Source: Tragulus kanchil (taxonomy: Eukaryota > Chordata > Mammalia > Artiodactyla > Tragulidae). Taken from it: a stretch of 64,000 nt of DNA. The notes under the pieces were generated by a model that worked only from the letters and a program-made list of their open reading frames with translations, made no database searches and had not been told where the DNA came from. Made by a program: the position numbers and the translations under genes. Position 1 is the first letter of the stretch. Each line of letters starts with the position of its first letter. The stretch lies in contig JAIOJX010000005.1 of the NCBI GenBank assembly GCA_022376925.1, positions 159,355,501 to 159,419,500 on the forward strand, in the 5' to 3' direction. Of this stretch, positions 21,315 through 32,349 are shown piece by piece.

Positions 21315-23450
21315 GTACTTTTTTCTTATTCATTTCTCCTCCTATCATCTCTTCTCTGCCTGTCTCCAAAATGGAAGACTCCATGCTGAAAGAATCAAGG
21401 AAAGATGACTTTTATTTCTGAAAGGGAACTGTTTTAGAAAACCAGACATAGGCGAGGAGGGAAAAAGGCCTCTTCTCTGGACGGCTTGTTTATGAAGTGC
21501 TATTTTCTGTAAACATAGGGTTTTGAGTATAGACTTGTTAAGATATTTCTGACACCTTTAATCGAGTTTATTATATTTTAGAAGTACTTATGAGTCATTG
21601 AATTTATTATATTCTGGAGTTATCTGTAATCAGTAATTAAGGGGGATGATTTGGAGGCACTTGAAATTAGTACTGTAGGAAACTACCCTCTTTCCTTTTT
21701 GTTGGGCTCGGCTGTTTCTTTTAGCATCGATATCCTTAACTTGCCAAGGATCGGTATCTGGTTCAAATATTTCTTACTGTCTGATTTCTGAAGAGGTAGG
21801 CAAGAGGGAGGGAGAGAAGGCAGTGGGAATCAGGTATCAGTAATCACTGCCTTGTTTTCCTCTCACTGCAGTGTTGGCTTTAGATTTTGCAAGTAATTCA
21901 TGGTATCAAGCACCTAATATAAAATCAGTCCTGGCGTGACTTAATTTGAATCATAGCTCTCTAAGTTGGCCAGTTTGAAACAACAAAAATCACAACTCCT
22001 AAGTTATTTCACCTTCATCTAGGGTTGGGAAAAGGAGAAGTGTGGGGCTGTTTATCATTTGGAAATGCTTGAGTTCTACAGTCTAAGGTATTAATGCAAT
22101 TTTCATCTCATGTTTTTGGACTCAAATTTATTGTACTCTCAGCTCTAGTATTTATTATTCAGGACTTACTGAAATGTGTTTACATTTATTGCAGCTGGTA
22201 GCCGCCTTCTGTCTTTTCATTTCCATAATATTTGGAGCTGTGTTTTTCAAACTCAGGTTGACTCTTAGTAATGAATCTTGACCAGTAATTTTGAAAACTG
22301 GAATACAATAGAACAGGTCAGAGGCCATCACACATAGTGAGGACAGGTCCTGTTTGTGAAACGTTGCTCTTTTTTGTGAAAAACCCATAATTTGTGTACT
22401 TTTTTCTTATTCATTTCTCCTCCTATCATCTCTTCTCTGCCTGTCTCCAAAATGGAAGACTCCATGCTGAAAGAATCAAGGAAAGATGACTTTTATTTCT
22501 GAAAGGGAACTGTTTTAGAAAACCAGACATAGGCGAGGAGGGAAAAAGGCCTCTTCTCTGGACGGCTTGTTTATGAAGTGCTATTTTCTGTAAACATAGG
22601 GTTTTGAGTATAGACTTGTTAAGATATTTCTGACACCTTTAATCGAGTTTATTATATTTTAGAAGTACTTATGAGTCATTGAATTTATTATATTCTGGAG
22701 TTATCTGTAATCAGTAATTAAGGGGGATGATTTGGAGGCACTTGAAATTAGTACTGTAGGAAACTACCCTCTTTCCTTTTTGTTGGGCTCGGCTGTTTCT
22801 TTTAGCATCGATATCCTTAACTTGCCAAGGATCGGTATCTGGTTCAAATATTTCTTACTGTCTGATTTCTGAAGAGGTAGGCAAGAGGGAGGGAGAGAAG
22901 GCAGTGGGAATCAGGTATCAGTAATCACTGCCTTGTTTTCCTCTCACTGCAGTGTTGGCTTTAGATTTTGCAAGTAATTCATGGTATCAAGCACCTAATA
23001 TAAAATCAGTCCTGGCGTGACTTAATTTGAATCATAGCTCTCTAAGTTGGCCAGTTTGAAACAACAAAAATCACAACTCCTAAGTTATTTCACCTTCATC
23101 TAGGGTTGGGAAAAGGAGAAGTGTGGGGCTGTTTATCATTTGGAAATGCTTGAGTTCTACAGTCTAAGGTATTAATGCAATTTTCATCTCATGTTTTTGG
23201 ACTCAAATTTATTGTACTCTCAGCTCTAGTATTTATTATTCAGGACTTACTGAAATGTGTTTACATTTATTGCAGCTGGTAGCCGCCTTCTGTCTTTTCA
23301 TTTCCATAATATTTGGAGCTGTGTTTTTCAAACTCAGGTTGACTCTTAGTAATGAATCTTGACCAGTAATTTTGAAAACTGGAATACAATAGAACAGGTC
23401 AGAGGCCATCACACATAGTGAGGACAGGTCCTGTTTGTGAAACGTTGCTC
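21315..23450. repeat. Tandem duplication 5 (unit 1081 bp)
   Basis: Copy 1 is about 21315-22395 and copy 2 22396-23450. The two are virtually identical. Copy 1 ends in about 25 bases (22370-22395) that match neither flank well, as expected for a poor-quality contig end. The sequence is intergenic, with no gene recognised. Confidence 0.95.
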
Positions 23451-23789
23451 ATATTTGTGTGTGTAAATGTCAAATGTTTTTTTCCTCACTGGGTCTTAAC
23501 GTAAAATCGGTCTTAATATAAAATGTGTGTGTTGTGGTTTTTGTAACTGTAGGTTGTGATCCAAATGTTAGAAGGATTTCTGGTTCTGGACAAGGTGGAA
23601 TAAGCCCACTGCAGTTTCTCTGCAACACTTACAACAAAATATTATGGACAAAATACAACTATCTGAGAACTCTCCCAAGTAAACAAACAGGCAAATTAGG
23701 GAGCTCGGAGAAGCTCTCTGTATTGGGTGAGTTTCTCAGGTTTTTTTCCTTTTTTCTCTCATAACTTTGACAGAAGAGTAGGCCCCCCT

Positions 23790-24180
23790 GTAGGGGAATT
23801 CACAGTTGCAGAGTCAGCAAAAACTGTTTCTTCTAGTCTTCTCACAGCCTTAGTTCTGACACCAAATGTGTGCGGATTTTTTTCTACACCAATCAATTGT
23901 CTTCACTCTCCAGACACCAACTGGGAGTCCTACAGTTCAGTTCTGTCACTAACTACCTGGAGTTCGTGCAGTCTCAAAGGTTCAGGGCTCATTCCCACAA
24001 GGCTGTCTGCTTCAGATGGCAGTCACAAGTCCCGGGCTGCCACCTTTACTTCAGACTAACTAGCTACAAATCGAGGGTTCCTATAACTCACCTCTACCTC
24101 GGGTTTGATAATTTGCTGTATCAGCTCACAAAACTCGATGAAACACTTACCTTTACTGGTTTATTATAAACTAACAACTG
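23790..24180 (-). mobile_element. Probable ancient LTR fragment (family uncertain)
   Basis: LTR-like composition with a gggtttgataatttgctg motif, then aaactcgatgaaacacttac and tggtttattataaa, a pattern I associate with old mammalian ERVL/MaLR-type LTRs. The family and orientation are not certain. Open frames of about 100 codons across it look fortuitous. Confidence 0.4.
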
Positions 24181-24189
24181 GATTGCTTT

Positions 24190-24383
24190 TAGAATTGAAT
24201 TCTTTTAGGATTGACTGGTTTGATCTCCTTGCACTCAAGAGTTTTCTCCAGCACCACAATTCAAAAGCATCAATTCTTCAGCACTCTGCCTTCTTTATGG
24301 TCCCGCTCTCACATCCATACATGACTACTGGAGAAACCACAGCCTTGACTATACGTACCCCTATCTCTCAAAAAATTAAATGG
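24190..24383 (-). mobile_element. BovB LINE 3' fragment
   Basis: Matches the same BovB segment seen at 13420-13600 (tttctccagcaccacaattc, then ttcttcagcactctgcc). Truncated, and interrupted at its right end by a SINE. Confidence 0.88.
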
Positions 24384-24650
24384 GGGCTTCCCTGGTGGTC
24401 CAGTGGGTAAAAAGTCTGCCTTGCAGTGCAAGGGCCGCCAGTTTGATCCCTGGCCTAGGAAGACCTCACATGACGCAGAGCAGCTGGATGAGTGTGTCCA
24501 ATTATGAGTCAGTGCTCTGCAGCGCATGCGCTCAGGGCCAGTGCTCTGCAACGAGAGAGGCCACTGCAATGGGAGGCCTACATGAGCCAAAGAATAAAGA
24601 TGGATGAAAATAAATAAATAAATAACCAATAAAAGAGGCCAAAAATTTAA
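24384..24650 (+). mobile_element. CHR-type SINE
   Basis: Inserted beside the BovB fragment. The target-site duplication aaaaaattaaatgg is present on both sides (about 24370 and 24650). Confidence 0.92.
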
Positions 24651-24717
24651 AAAAATTAAATGGTTTTAGGAGCTCTGTGTTCAGGAACTAGAGACAAAGA
24701 CCAAATACATTTTTTTT

Positions 24718-24987
24718 TTTAAGATCAGGTTTTTTTCTGCCTTTAAGTCATCATTTTTATATTTTATCCATCTTTATTCTTTGGCCTGTGAGGGCCTCCC
24801 ATCACAGTGGCCTCTCTTGCTGAAGAGCACTGTCTCTGGGTGGACGCGCTCCAGAGCACTGGCTCGTAACTGGGCACACCAGTCCAGTCATTCCTAGGCA
24901 CGTGGGATCTTCCCAGGCCAGGGATCGAACCAGTATCCCTTGCACTGCAAGGCAGACTCTTTACCCACTAGACCACCAGGAAAGCCC
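24718..24987 (-). mobile_element. CHR-type SINE
   Basis: Reverse element ending accaccaggaaagcccc, flanked by ccaaatacat on both sides. The 3' part is repeated at 25927-26081 by tandem duplication 6. Confidence 0.9.
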
Positions 24988-27052
24988 CCCAAATACATAT
25001 TTTTGTCACAAACCCCATCTCTCTGATCAGATTTGAGAAAAGGGTCCTTCCAAGTCAGAATTCTCATTAACGTTTTTTTTCTCTCTCACCTGGACCTGTC
25101 CCAAGGGAAGCCCTCCATTCTGGAGCAATGGTGGCAGCAGTATGGACAGATGAAATTTCAGGAGAAACACTGTCATTCTGGTTCACTGACTGGTAAATGA
25201 AGCTGTGGTGAACCACACAGAACAGGAGAACCCCAGGGAGGGGCCAGCTAGAGAAGGGGGGGTGTCCTCTGATTCTGTGCGTGAACCAGCACAACTTTTG
25301 CATGGTCAGAACAAATCCTAAAGACCAGAGCAAAGTCTCTGAAAAACTGAAATGACATTGGAACGACAGTCCACAGAAGAGGAGGCAGAACTTGCAGTAT
25401 GAACCTAACTGTATTTGAACCTAACTTAACTGGATCGGTTTCCTGCTAAAATAAAACAAAAGCAATGTTTCCTAGAGCAGGGGCCAAGCACATGTTTTCC
25501 ATAAACGGACAGAGAGTACACAGTTTAGGCTTTGTGAAGCATACAGTTTATCACCACTACCTCAACTCTGCTGTTGCTATGCCAACACAGCCATAGGCAG
25601 TATGCAAATAATCAGGAAGGGCTGCACTTCAACTAAGCTTTCTTTATAAGCACAGGAGGAGGGAACTCCCTGGCTTTACAGTGCAGAGGGCCAACAGATT
25701 TGATCCTAGGTTGGGGAAGCAAGATCCTGAAAGACAGGAAGTGTGGCCAAAAACAAAGATGAATGAAAGAGAACAGGAGGAGAACTGGATTTTAATAAGA
25801 TCTAGAGTCTCATCTGGTGGCTCAGCCTGCAGTGCAGGAGAATCTGCCTGCAATGCAGGAGATGAGGGTTCGATCCCTTGGAGTTGGGGACAGTATGCTT
25901 ACCTGGGAAATTCCATGGAGAAAACAGTCTCTGGGTGGACGCGCTCCAGAGCACTGGCTCGTAACTGGGCACACCAGTCCAGTCATTCCTAGGCACGTGG
26001 GATCTTCCCAGGCCAGGGATCGAACCAGTATCCCTTGCACTGCAAGGCAGACTCTTTACCCACTAGACCACCAGGAAAGCCCCCCAAATACATATTTTTG
26101 TCACAAACCCCATCTCTCTGATCAGATTTGAGAAAAGGGTCCTTCCAAGTCAGAATTCTCATTAACGTTTTTTTTCTCTCTCACCTGGACCTGTCCCAAG
26201 GGAAGCCCTCCATTCTGGAGCAATGGTGGCAGCAGTATGGACAGATGAAATTTCAGGAGAAACACTGTCATTCTGGTTCACTGACTGGTAAATGAAGCTG
26301 TGGTGAACCACACAGAACAGGAGAACCCCAGGGAGGGGCCAGCTAGAGAAGGGGGTGTCCTCTGATTCTGTCGTGAACCAGCACAACTTTTGCATGGTCA
26401 GAACAAATCCTAAAGACCAGAGCAAAGTCTCTGAAAAACTGAAATGACATTGGAACGACAGTCCACAGAAGAGGAGGCAGAACTTGCAGTATGAACCTAA
26501 CTGTATTTGAACCTAACTTAACTGGATCGGTTTCCTGCTAAAATAAAACAAAAGCAATGTTTCCTAGAGCAGGGGCCAAGCACATGTTTTCCATAAACGG
26601 ACAGAGAGTACACAGTTTAGGCTTTGTGAAGCATACAGTTTATCACCACTACCTCAACTCTGCTGTTGCTATGCCAACACAGCCATAGGCAGTATGCAAA
26701 TAATCAGGAAGGGCTGCACTTCAACTAAGCTTTCTTTATAAGCACAGGAGGAGGGAACTCCCTGGCTTTACAGTGCAGAGGGCCAACAGATTTGATCCTA
26801 GGTTGGGGAAGCAAGATCCTGAAAGACAGGAAGTGTGGCCAAAAACAAAGATGAATGAAAGAGAACAGGAGGAGAACTGGATTTTAATAAGATCTAGAGT
26901 CTCATCTGGTGGCTCAGCCTGCAGTGCAGGAGAATCTGCCTGCAATGCAGGAGATGAGGGTTCGATCCCTGAGTTGGGAAGATCCTCTGGAGAAAGAAAT
27001 GGCAACTCCCTTCAGTATGCTTACCTGGGAAATTCCATGGAGAAAACAGTCT
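24832..27052. repeat. Tandem duplication 6 (unit 1092-1095 bp)
   Basis: Copy 1 is about 24832-25926 and copy 2 25927-27052. The end of copy 1 lacks roughly 35-40 bases of the Bov-tA body (near 25885) that copy 2 retains, and there are homopolymer changes (near 25258 against 26351). The junction shares gtctctggg-like sequence. Confidence 0.93.
25662..25770 (+). mobile_element. Short CHR-type SINE
   Basis: Head gggaactccctggctttac, diverged box B (agatttgatcctaggttgg), and tail ggccaaaaacaaagatgaatg. A second copy at 26754-26862 comes from duplication 6. Confidence 0.8.
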
Positions 27053-27115
27053 GGCAGGCCACAGTCCATGACGCTGCAAAAGAGTTGGACGTGTGACTTA
27101 GTGACGAACAACAAA
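26900..27115 (+). mobile_element. Bov-tA SINE
   Basis: Full element from gtctcatctggtggctcag to gacttagtgacgaacaacaa. A damaged partial copy lies at 25808-25926 and a clean duplicate at 28047-28262. Confidence 0.92.
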
Positions 27116-27189
27116 GCCCCTTACATGGTTTTCAATATGCGCAGGATACAATCCAAAACTGCTCAACATATAAAGACTTAAGAAATATT

Positions 27190-27890
27190 AGAACCCAAAT
27201 CCATAATATCTGAAATTAAAATTCACTGTATGGGTTTAATAACAGAATGGAGGTGACAGAAAAGGAGTCAATGAACTTGAAGATAGATGAAGAGAAAGTA
27301 ACTAGTCTGAAGAACAGGAAGGGGGAAGAAAAGATTAAAAAAAACACTAATGAATAATAGTCTTAGGGACTGTGGGTCTAACATTCTTTAGAGTCCCAGG
27401 GGAAGAGTAAGAGATTGGTTCAGAAAAAAAAAACAAAAACAAAACTTGAAGACATAGCTGAAAGACCCTCAATTTTGGTGAAAGTCATAAAATTACAGAT
27501 TCTTGAGACTTCCTTGGAAGTTCAGTGGTTAAGACTACTTTCATTGCAAGAGGCCCAGGTTTGATTTCTGGTCAGTGAACTAATATTCACATGCCACATG
27601 GTGTGGTCAAAAAAAAAAAAAAAAAATTAAACCAAAGAAACAAAACAACCCACACTCAGATACATAAGCAAACCCAGAGGAAACAAATCTTAAAAGCACA
27701 AACAATATGATGGGTTCCTCAGAAAATTAAAAACAGAATTACCATAGAATCTGTCAGTTCTGAGTATATACCCCAAAGTGTTGCAAGCAGGGTCTCCAAG
27801 GTATTTCTATACTCATGTTCAAGCAAGCCAACAGATGAATGGAAAAACTGGTATATGCATACAGTGGACTACTCAGCCTTAAAAGGGAGG
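27190..27890 (+). mobile_element. L1 LINE fragments (ORF1 part, then 3' end) with a short SINE
   Basis: L1 ORF1-like sequence (gtcaatgaacttgaagatag) is followed by a short CHR-type SINE at 27507-27625. It continues with L1 ORF2 3'-end motifs (gggttcctcagaaaattaaa, then atgaatggaaaaactgg). The whole block repeats at about 28337-29037 through duplication 7. Confidence 0.85.
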
Positions 27891-29040
27891 TCTGGGGCTT
27901 CCTGGTGGTCTAGTGGGTAGGGACACTGCCTAGCGGTGCAAGGGTCACCCGGCTGGGAGGACCTGCCAGGGGCATAAAAATGTGGCCAAAAACAAAGATG
28001 AATGAAAGAGAACAGGAGGAGAACTGGATTTTAATAAGATCTAGAGTCTCATCTGGTGGCTCAGCCTGCAGTGCAGGAGAATCTGCCTGCAATGCAGGAG
28101 ATGAGGGTTCGATCCCTGAGTTGGGAAGATCCTCTGGAGAAAGAAATGGCAACTCCCTTCAGTATGCTTACCTGGGAAATTCCATGGAGAAAACAGTCTG
28201 GCAGGCCACAGTCCATGACGCTGCAAAAGAGTTGGACGTGTGACTTAGTGACGAACAACAAAGCCCCTTACATGGTTTTCAATATGCGCAGGATACAATC
28301 CAAAACTGCTCAACATATAAAGACTTAAGAAATATTAGAACCCAAATCCATAATATCTGAAATTAAAATTCACTGTATGGGTTTAATAACAGAATGGAGG
28401 TGACAGAAAAGGAGTCAATGAACTTGAAGATAGATGAAGAGAAAGTAACTAGTCTGAAGAACAGGAAGGGGGAAGAAAAGATTAAAAAAAACACTAATGA
28501 ATAATAGTCTTAGGGACTGTGGGTCTAACATTCTTTAGAGTCCCAGGGGAAGAGTAAGAGATTGGTTCAGAAAAAAAAAACAAAAACAAAACTTGAAGAC
28601 ATAGCTGAAAGACCCTCAATTTTGGTGAAAGTCATAAAATTACAGATTCTTGAGACTTCCTTGGAAGTTCAGTGGTTAAGACTACTTTCATTGCAAGAGG
28701 CCCAGGTTTGATTTCTGGTCAGTGAACTAATATTCACATGCCACATGGTGTGGTCAAAAAAAAAAAAAAAAAATTAAACCAAAGAAACAAAACAACCCAC
28801 ACTCAGATACATAAGCAAACCCAGAGGAAACAAATCTTAAAAGCACAAACAATATGATGGGTTCCTCAGAAAATTAAAAACAGAATTACCATAGAATCTG
28901 TCAGTTCTGAGTATATACCCCAAAGTGTTGCAAGCAGGGTCTCCAAGGTATTTCTATACTCATGTTCAAGCAAGCCAACAGATGAATGGAAAAACTGGTA
29001 TATGCATACAGTGGACTACTCAGCCTTAAAAGGGAGGTCT

Positions 29041-29300
29041 GGGGCTTCCCTGGTGGTCTAGTGGGTAGGGACACTGCCTAGCGGTGCAAGGGGCACCAGT
29101 TCAATCCCTGGCCTGGGAGGATCCTGCGTGCCATGGAGTGGCTGGACCGATGTGTCCAACTACCGAGCCGGAGCTCTGGAGCGCATGTGCCCAGAGCCAG
29201 TGCTCTGTGATGAGAGAGGCCACTGCGATGGGAGGCCCACACAGGCCAAAGAACAAAGATGGATGGAAATAAATAAATGAAAGATCAATAGAAGTGGCCA
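29041..29300 (+). mobile_element. CHR-type SINE inserted in the L1 3' end
   Basis: Head ggggcttccctggtggtctag, and an A tail from about 29300 with no C-rich linker. It splits the L1 3' end, which resumes at about 29655. Confidence 0.92.
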
Positions 29301-29326
29301 AAAAAAAAGACCTAAAAAAAAGGGGA

Positions 29327-29640
29327 GCTTCCCTGGTGGTCCAGTGGGTAAGGACACCACCTTGCAGTGCAAGGGGCGCCGGTTCCATCCCTGGCCTGGG
29401 AAGATCCCATGTGCCGCGGAGCGGCTGGACCCATGTGTCCAATTACCGAGCTAGAGCTCTGGAGCGCATGTGCCCAGAGCCGGTGCTCTGCGATGAGAGA
29501 GGCCACTACGATGGGAGGCCCACACAGGCCAAAGAACAAAGATGGATGAAAACAGACAAATGAAAGACCAATAGAAGTAGCCCGCCTGCTCCCCTTCCTC
29601 CCCACCCCACCCCCACAGAATAAAAAATAAATAAAAAAAA
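29327..29640 (+). mobile_element. CHR-type SINE with C-rich tail
   Basis: A second SINE immediately downstream. Its body ends in agtagcccgcctgctcccc, then a C-rich linker (29580-29617) and an A-rich tail. It belongs to the same linker-bearing subgroup as the elements at 4473, 6436 and 31820. Confidence 0.92.
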
Positions 29641-29843
29641 ATAAAAGGGGGCGGTCAGATGCATGTTACAACATGAATGAACCTTGAGGACCTTATGCAA
29701 AGTGAAATAAGCCAATCACAAAAAGAAATCCTGTATGATTCCACTTATGTGATGTACCTAACGTGATCAAATTCATAGGGACAGAAAGGAGAATGGTGGA
29801 TGCTAGCGATTGGGGTAGGCGGAAACAAGAAGCTATTCATGGG

Positions 29844-29939
29844 CCGCTGGATTCGCTCTGTGATGGCCCACACTCTGTCTGTTGAGTGTGCTTTCTCTGA
29901 ATCTGAATAAATTCATTTCTACGTATTAAAAAAAAAAAA
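29844..29939 (+). mobile_element. Retroposed LTR R-region RNA (about 80 nt plus poly(A))
   Basis: The insert starts ccgctggattcgctctgtg, carries gaataaattcatttc (AATAAA) about 15 bases before a run of A, and is bracketed by a 17-bp target-site duplication, aagaagctattcatggg (29827-29843 and 29940-29956). The same sequence begins at an equivalent base in the 30409 element, where it continues past the poly(A) site. It is therefore read as the R region of an endogenous retroviral LTR, copied as a short polyadenylated RNA by LINE machinery. Confidence 0.75.
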
Positions 29940-30082
29940 AAGAAGCTATTCATGGGGACAGTTTCAGTTTTCCAAGATGAAGAGAGTTCTGGAGACGGAT
30001 GGTGATGATTGTACAACGCTGTGACTGTGCTTGACAGTACCGGAATGTACTCTTAAAAATGACTGAGAAGTGTACATACACA

Positions 30083-30215
30083 CACCCTTGGAGGAGGAAA
30101 TGGCAACCCACTCCAGTATTCCTGCCTGGGAAATCCCATGGACAGAGCAGCCTGGAGGGCTACGCCCCATGGAGTTGCAGAGTCAGATAAAACTTAGTGA
30201 GTAGACAACAACAGT
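30083..30215 (+). mobile_element. Bov-tA SINE, 5'-truncated
   Basis: Only the BovA part (gaggaggaaatggcaaccc to agtagacaacaac) is present, preceded by a short acacacac run, and inserted in L1 3' UTR sequence. Confidence 0.88.
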
Positions 30216-30310
30216 ACATATAGCCAGGTCATGTAGCTCCCAGGATCTTAGTTCTCTGACCAGGGATTGAACCCGGGTCCTGGTAGTTTTAGCCACTAGA
30301 TGGCCAGATC
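30216..30310 (-). mobile_element. Short CHR-type SINE fragment
   Basis: Reverse fragment with ttagttctctgaccaggg and attgaacccgggtcctgg. It abuts the Bov-tA fragment and lacks a clear head. Confidence 0.7.
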
Positions 30311-30408
30311 ATACCCCAAAATGATGAAGATGGCAAAATTTATAATATGTGTATGTACATTTTGCTACAATTAAAAAAAACCAGTCTGATAAAAATGGTT
30401 AATTAGGG

Positions 30409-30741
30409 CCGCTCGATTCACTCTGCGATGGCCCACACTCTGTGGAGTGTGCTTTCTCTGAATCTGAATAAATCTATTTCTTACCTATCACTTTGTCTCT
30501 CGCTGAATTCTTCTCTGCAAAGAGACATGAAGAACCTGAACCTCAGTGGGTCCAGACGTTGGTCTTACTGAGACATAACTGACGGACAGCGCTGTCTAAG
30601 TTGAACGTGTCTAGCATGATCTTTTGAGACAGCTGGGCCCAAATGATCTGGAAATAATCAAAGAATAAAAGCTGCACCAATATGGAGAACAATATGAATG
30701 GTCCTTAAAAAAATAAGAGTCACCATATGAGAAAAAAAAAA
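30409..30741 (+). mobile_element. Chimeric retrocopy: LTR R-U5 head, unknown middle, L1-like tail
   Basis: Starts ccgctcgattcactctgcg, at the same base as the 29844 insert. It continues beyond the AATAAA into U5-like sequence (cctatcactttgtctctcgc), then an unrecognised segment, then L1 ORF2-like tatggagaacaatatgaatgg, ending in a run of A. ggttaattag flanks it at 30397 and 30742. Parent LTR family not named. No viral gene is present. Confidence 0.65.
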
Positions 30742-30750
30742 GGTTAATTA

Positions 30751-31104
30751 GGGCTTCTCTTGTAGCTCAGTGGTAAAGAGCTTGTCTGCCAGTGCAGGAG
30801 ACACAGATTTGATCCCTGATCCAGGAAGATCCACATACTGCGAAGCAACTAAGCCTGTGAGCCACAACTATAGAGCCTGTGCTCTTAAGCTTTGGAGCCA
30901 CAACTACTGAGTCCATGTGCCACAACTACTTGGAGCCTGTGAGCCCTGGAGTCCAAGCTCCACAACAAGAGAAGTCATTGCAACAAGAAGCCTGCTCACC
31001 TCAACTAGAGAGTATCCCCCACTCCCTGCAACTAGAGAAGAGCCTGTGGCAGCAGTGAAAACCCAGAATAGCCAAAAATAAATAAATAAATAATTTTTTA
31101 AAAA
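30751..31104 (+). mobile_element. Long CHR-type SINE (aataaataaa-tail class)
   Basis: Head ggcttctcttgtagctcagtg, repeated acaactac blocks, and tail ccaaaaataaataaataaat. It inserted into the downstream ggttaattag copy of the preceding retrocopy, leaving a third copy at 31105. Confidence 0.9.
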
Positions 31105-31114
31105 GGTTAATTAG

Positions 31115-31815
31115 ATACAGAACAGTGATTTCAATGGCTGTGGATTGCTCATCAGAAACTATGGACGAAGACAGTGGGACATCATAAAAGTGCTGAAAGA
31201 AAAAAACTCTATCTGGAGAGAATAAATTCAGGAGGCAACATAAAGACAATTTTCAGATAAAGGAAAACTAAGAGGAATGTTAGCATACTTGCTTGAAGAG
31301 ACGTAAGCGCTCACCCAAGTTTTTCAGGCTGAAGGGAAGTCATCGCAGAGGAAAACCTGGAACTGAAGGAATTCAGGAAGAACATAAGCGGTAAAGATCT
31401 CCTCTTAAGTTCTTTAAAATATGTATAACTATCAAAAGCAAAAATTATACCAGTATCTGGTAAGGTTTTCAATGTATCCTGACATATTTATATAACAACT
31501 ATACCATAAAAGGGGAGACTAAATGGTTGTGAGGTATCTACATTTTACTCAAAGTGATAAAATATTAACTGGAAGTAGTTACATTTGTGTATTATAATCC
31601 AGAGAGCAACCTCTTAAAAAATATAGAAATATAACTCAAAGTGAATAGATATATTAAGATAAAACACTAAAAGATATTCAAAAAATCCAAAAAGTGGCAG
31701 GAAAGAATAGGAACAAAAAACAAAGAGAACAAACAGAAAGTAAATAAAATGGTAGACCTAAATTCAACCACATCAATATCATTCATAAATGGCCTAAATA
31801 CATCAATTAAGAAAT
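31115..31815 (+). mobile_element. Old L1 fragment (ORF1 end, inter-ORF, ORF2 start)
   Basis: Decayed L1 matching ORF1 C-terminus (gtgctgaaagaaaaaaac), the inter-ORF spacer, and the start of ORF2 (aaatggcctaaatacatc). A SINE interrupts at 31820 and L1 resumes at about 32153 (actcacctatatcctgtctc). Confidence 0.8.
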
Positions 31816-31819
31816 TATT

Positions 31820-32150
31820 AGGGCTTCCCTGGTGGTTCAGTGGGTAAGGACACTGCCTTGCAGTGCAAGGGGCGCTGCCGGTTCAATCCCTGGCCTGGGA
31901 AGATCCCACGTACTGCGGAGTGGCTGGACCAATGTGTCCAACTACTGAGCCGGAGCTCTAGAGTGCATGCGCCCAGAGCCGGTGCTCTGCGACAACAGAG
32001 GCCACTGCAATGGGAGGCCCACATGGGCCAAAGAACAAAGATGGATGAAAATAGACAAATGAAAGACCAATAGAAGTGGCCTGCCTGTTCCCCCCCCCCG
32101 TCCCCACCCCACCCCCGCCAAAAATAAATAAATAAATCTTTAAAAAAAAA
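31820..32150 (+). mobile_element. CHR-type SINE with C-rich tail
   Basis: Head agggcttccctggtggttcag, linker cccccccccgtccccacccc (about 32088-32118), and A-rich tail. The target-site duplication is agaaattattag / agagattattag. The duplicate lies at 32931-33260. Confidence 0.92.
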
Positions 32151-32349
32151 AGAGATTATTAGATTGGACTGGAGAACAAGACTCACCTATATCCTGTCTC
32201 TAAGACTCTCACATTAAATAAAGACTAGGTTAAAGGGATGGAGAAGGTTTGGAGACCAGTGGCTTGAAGAGAAGGCCTGGGCTCTCCTCTCTCAGATAGC
32301 TGGGTAGGGTAGGACAGGTGTGATAGGGTCATGATAGAGATAAGCTTGG

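Larger units (their letters stand above)
26834..29092. repeat. Tandem duplication 7 (unit 1147 bp)
   Basis: Copy 1 is about 26834-27980 and copy 2 27981-29092. The last 35 bases of copy 1 (27945-27980) are a scrambled version of the SINE start seen cleanly at 29085. Copy 1 overlaps copy 2 of duplication 6, so about 200 bp (from 26834) is present three times. Confidence 0.94.
29655..30375 (+). mobile_element. L1 3' end, multiply interrupted
   Basis: L1 ORF2 end and 3' UTR in order: cttatgcaaagtgaaataag (29690), tcaaattcatagggacag (29767), gagttctggagacggatgg (29984), atgtactcttaaaaatgac (30044), and a final stretch at 30320-30395. It is broken by an LTR-derived retrocopy, a Bov-tA fragment and a short SINE. 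Confidence 0.85.

Noticed and set aside
23727..24169. Plus-strand frames of about 100 codons
   Set aside because: They coincide with a probable old LTR fragment. Composition and context do not suggest a protein.
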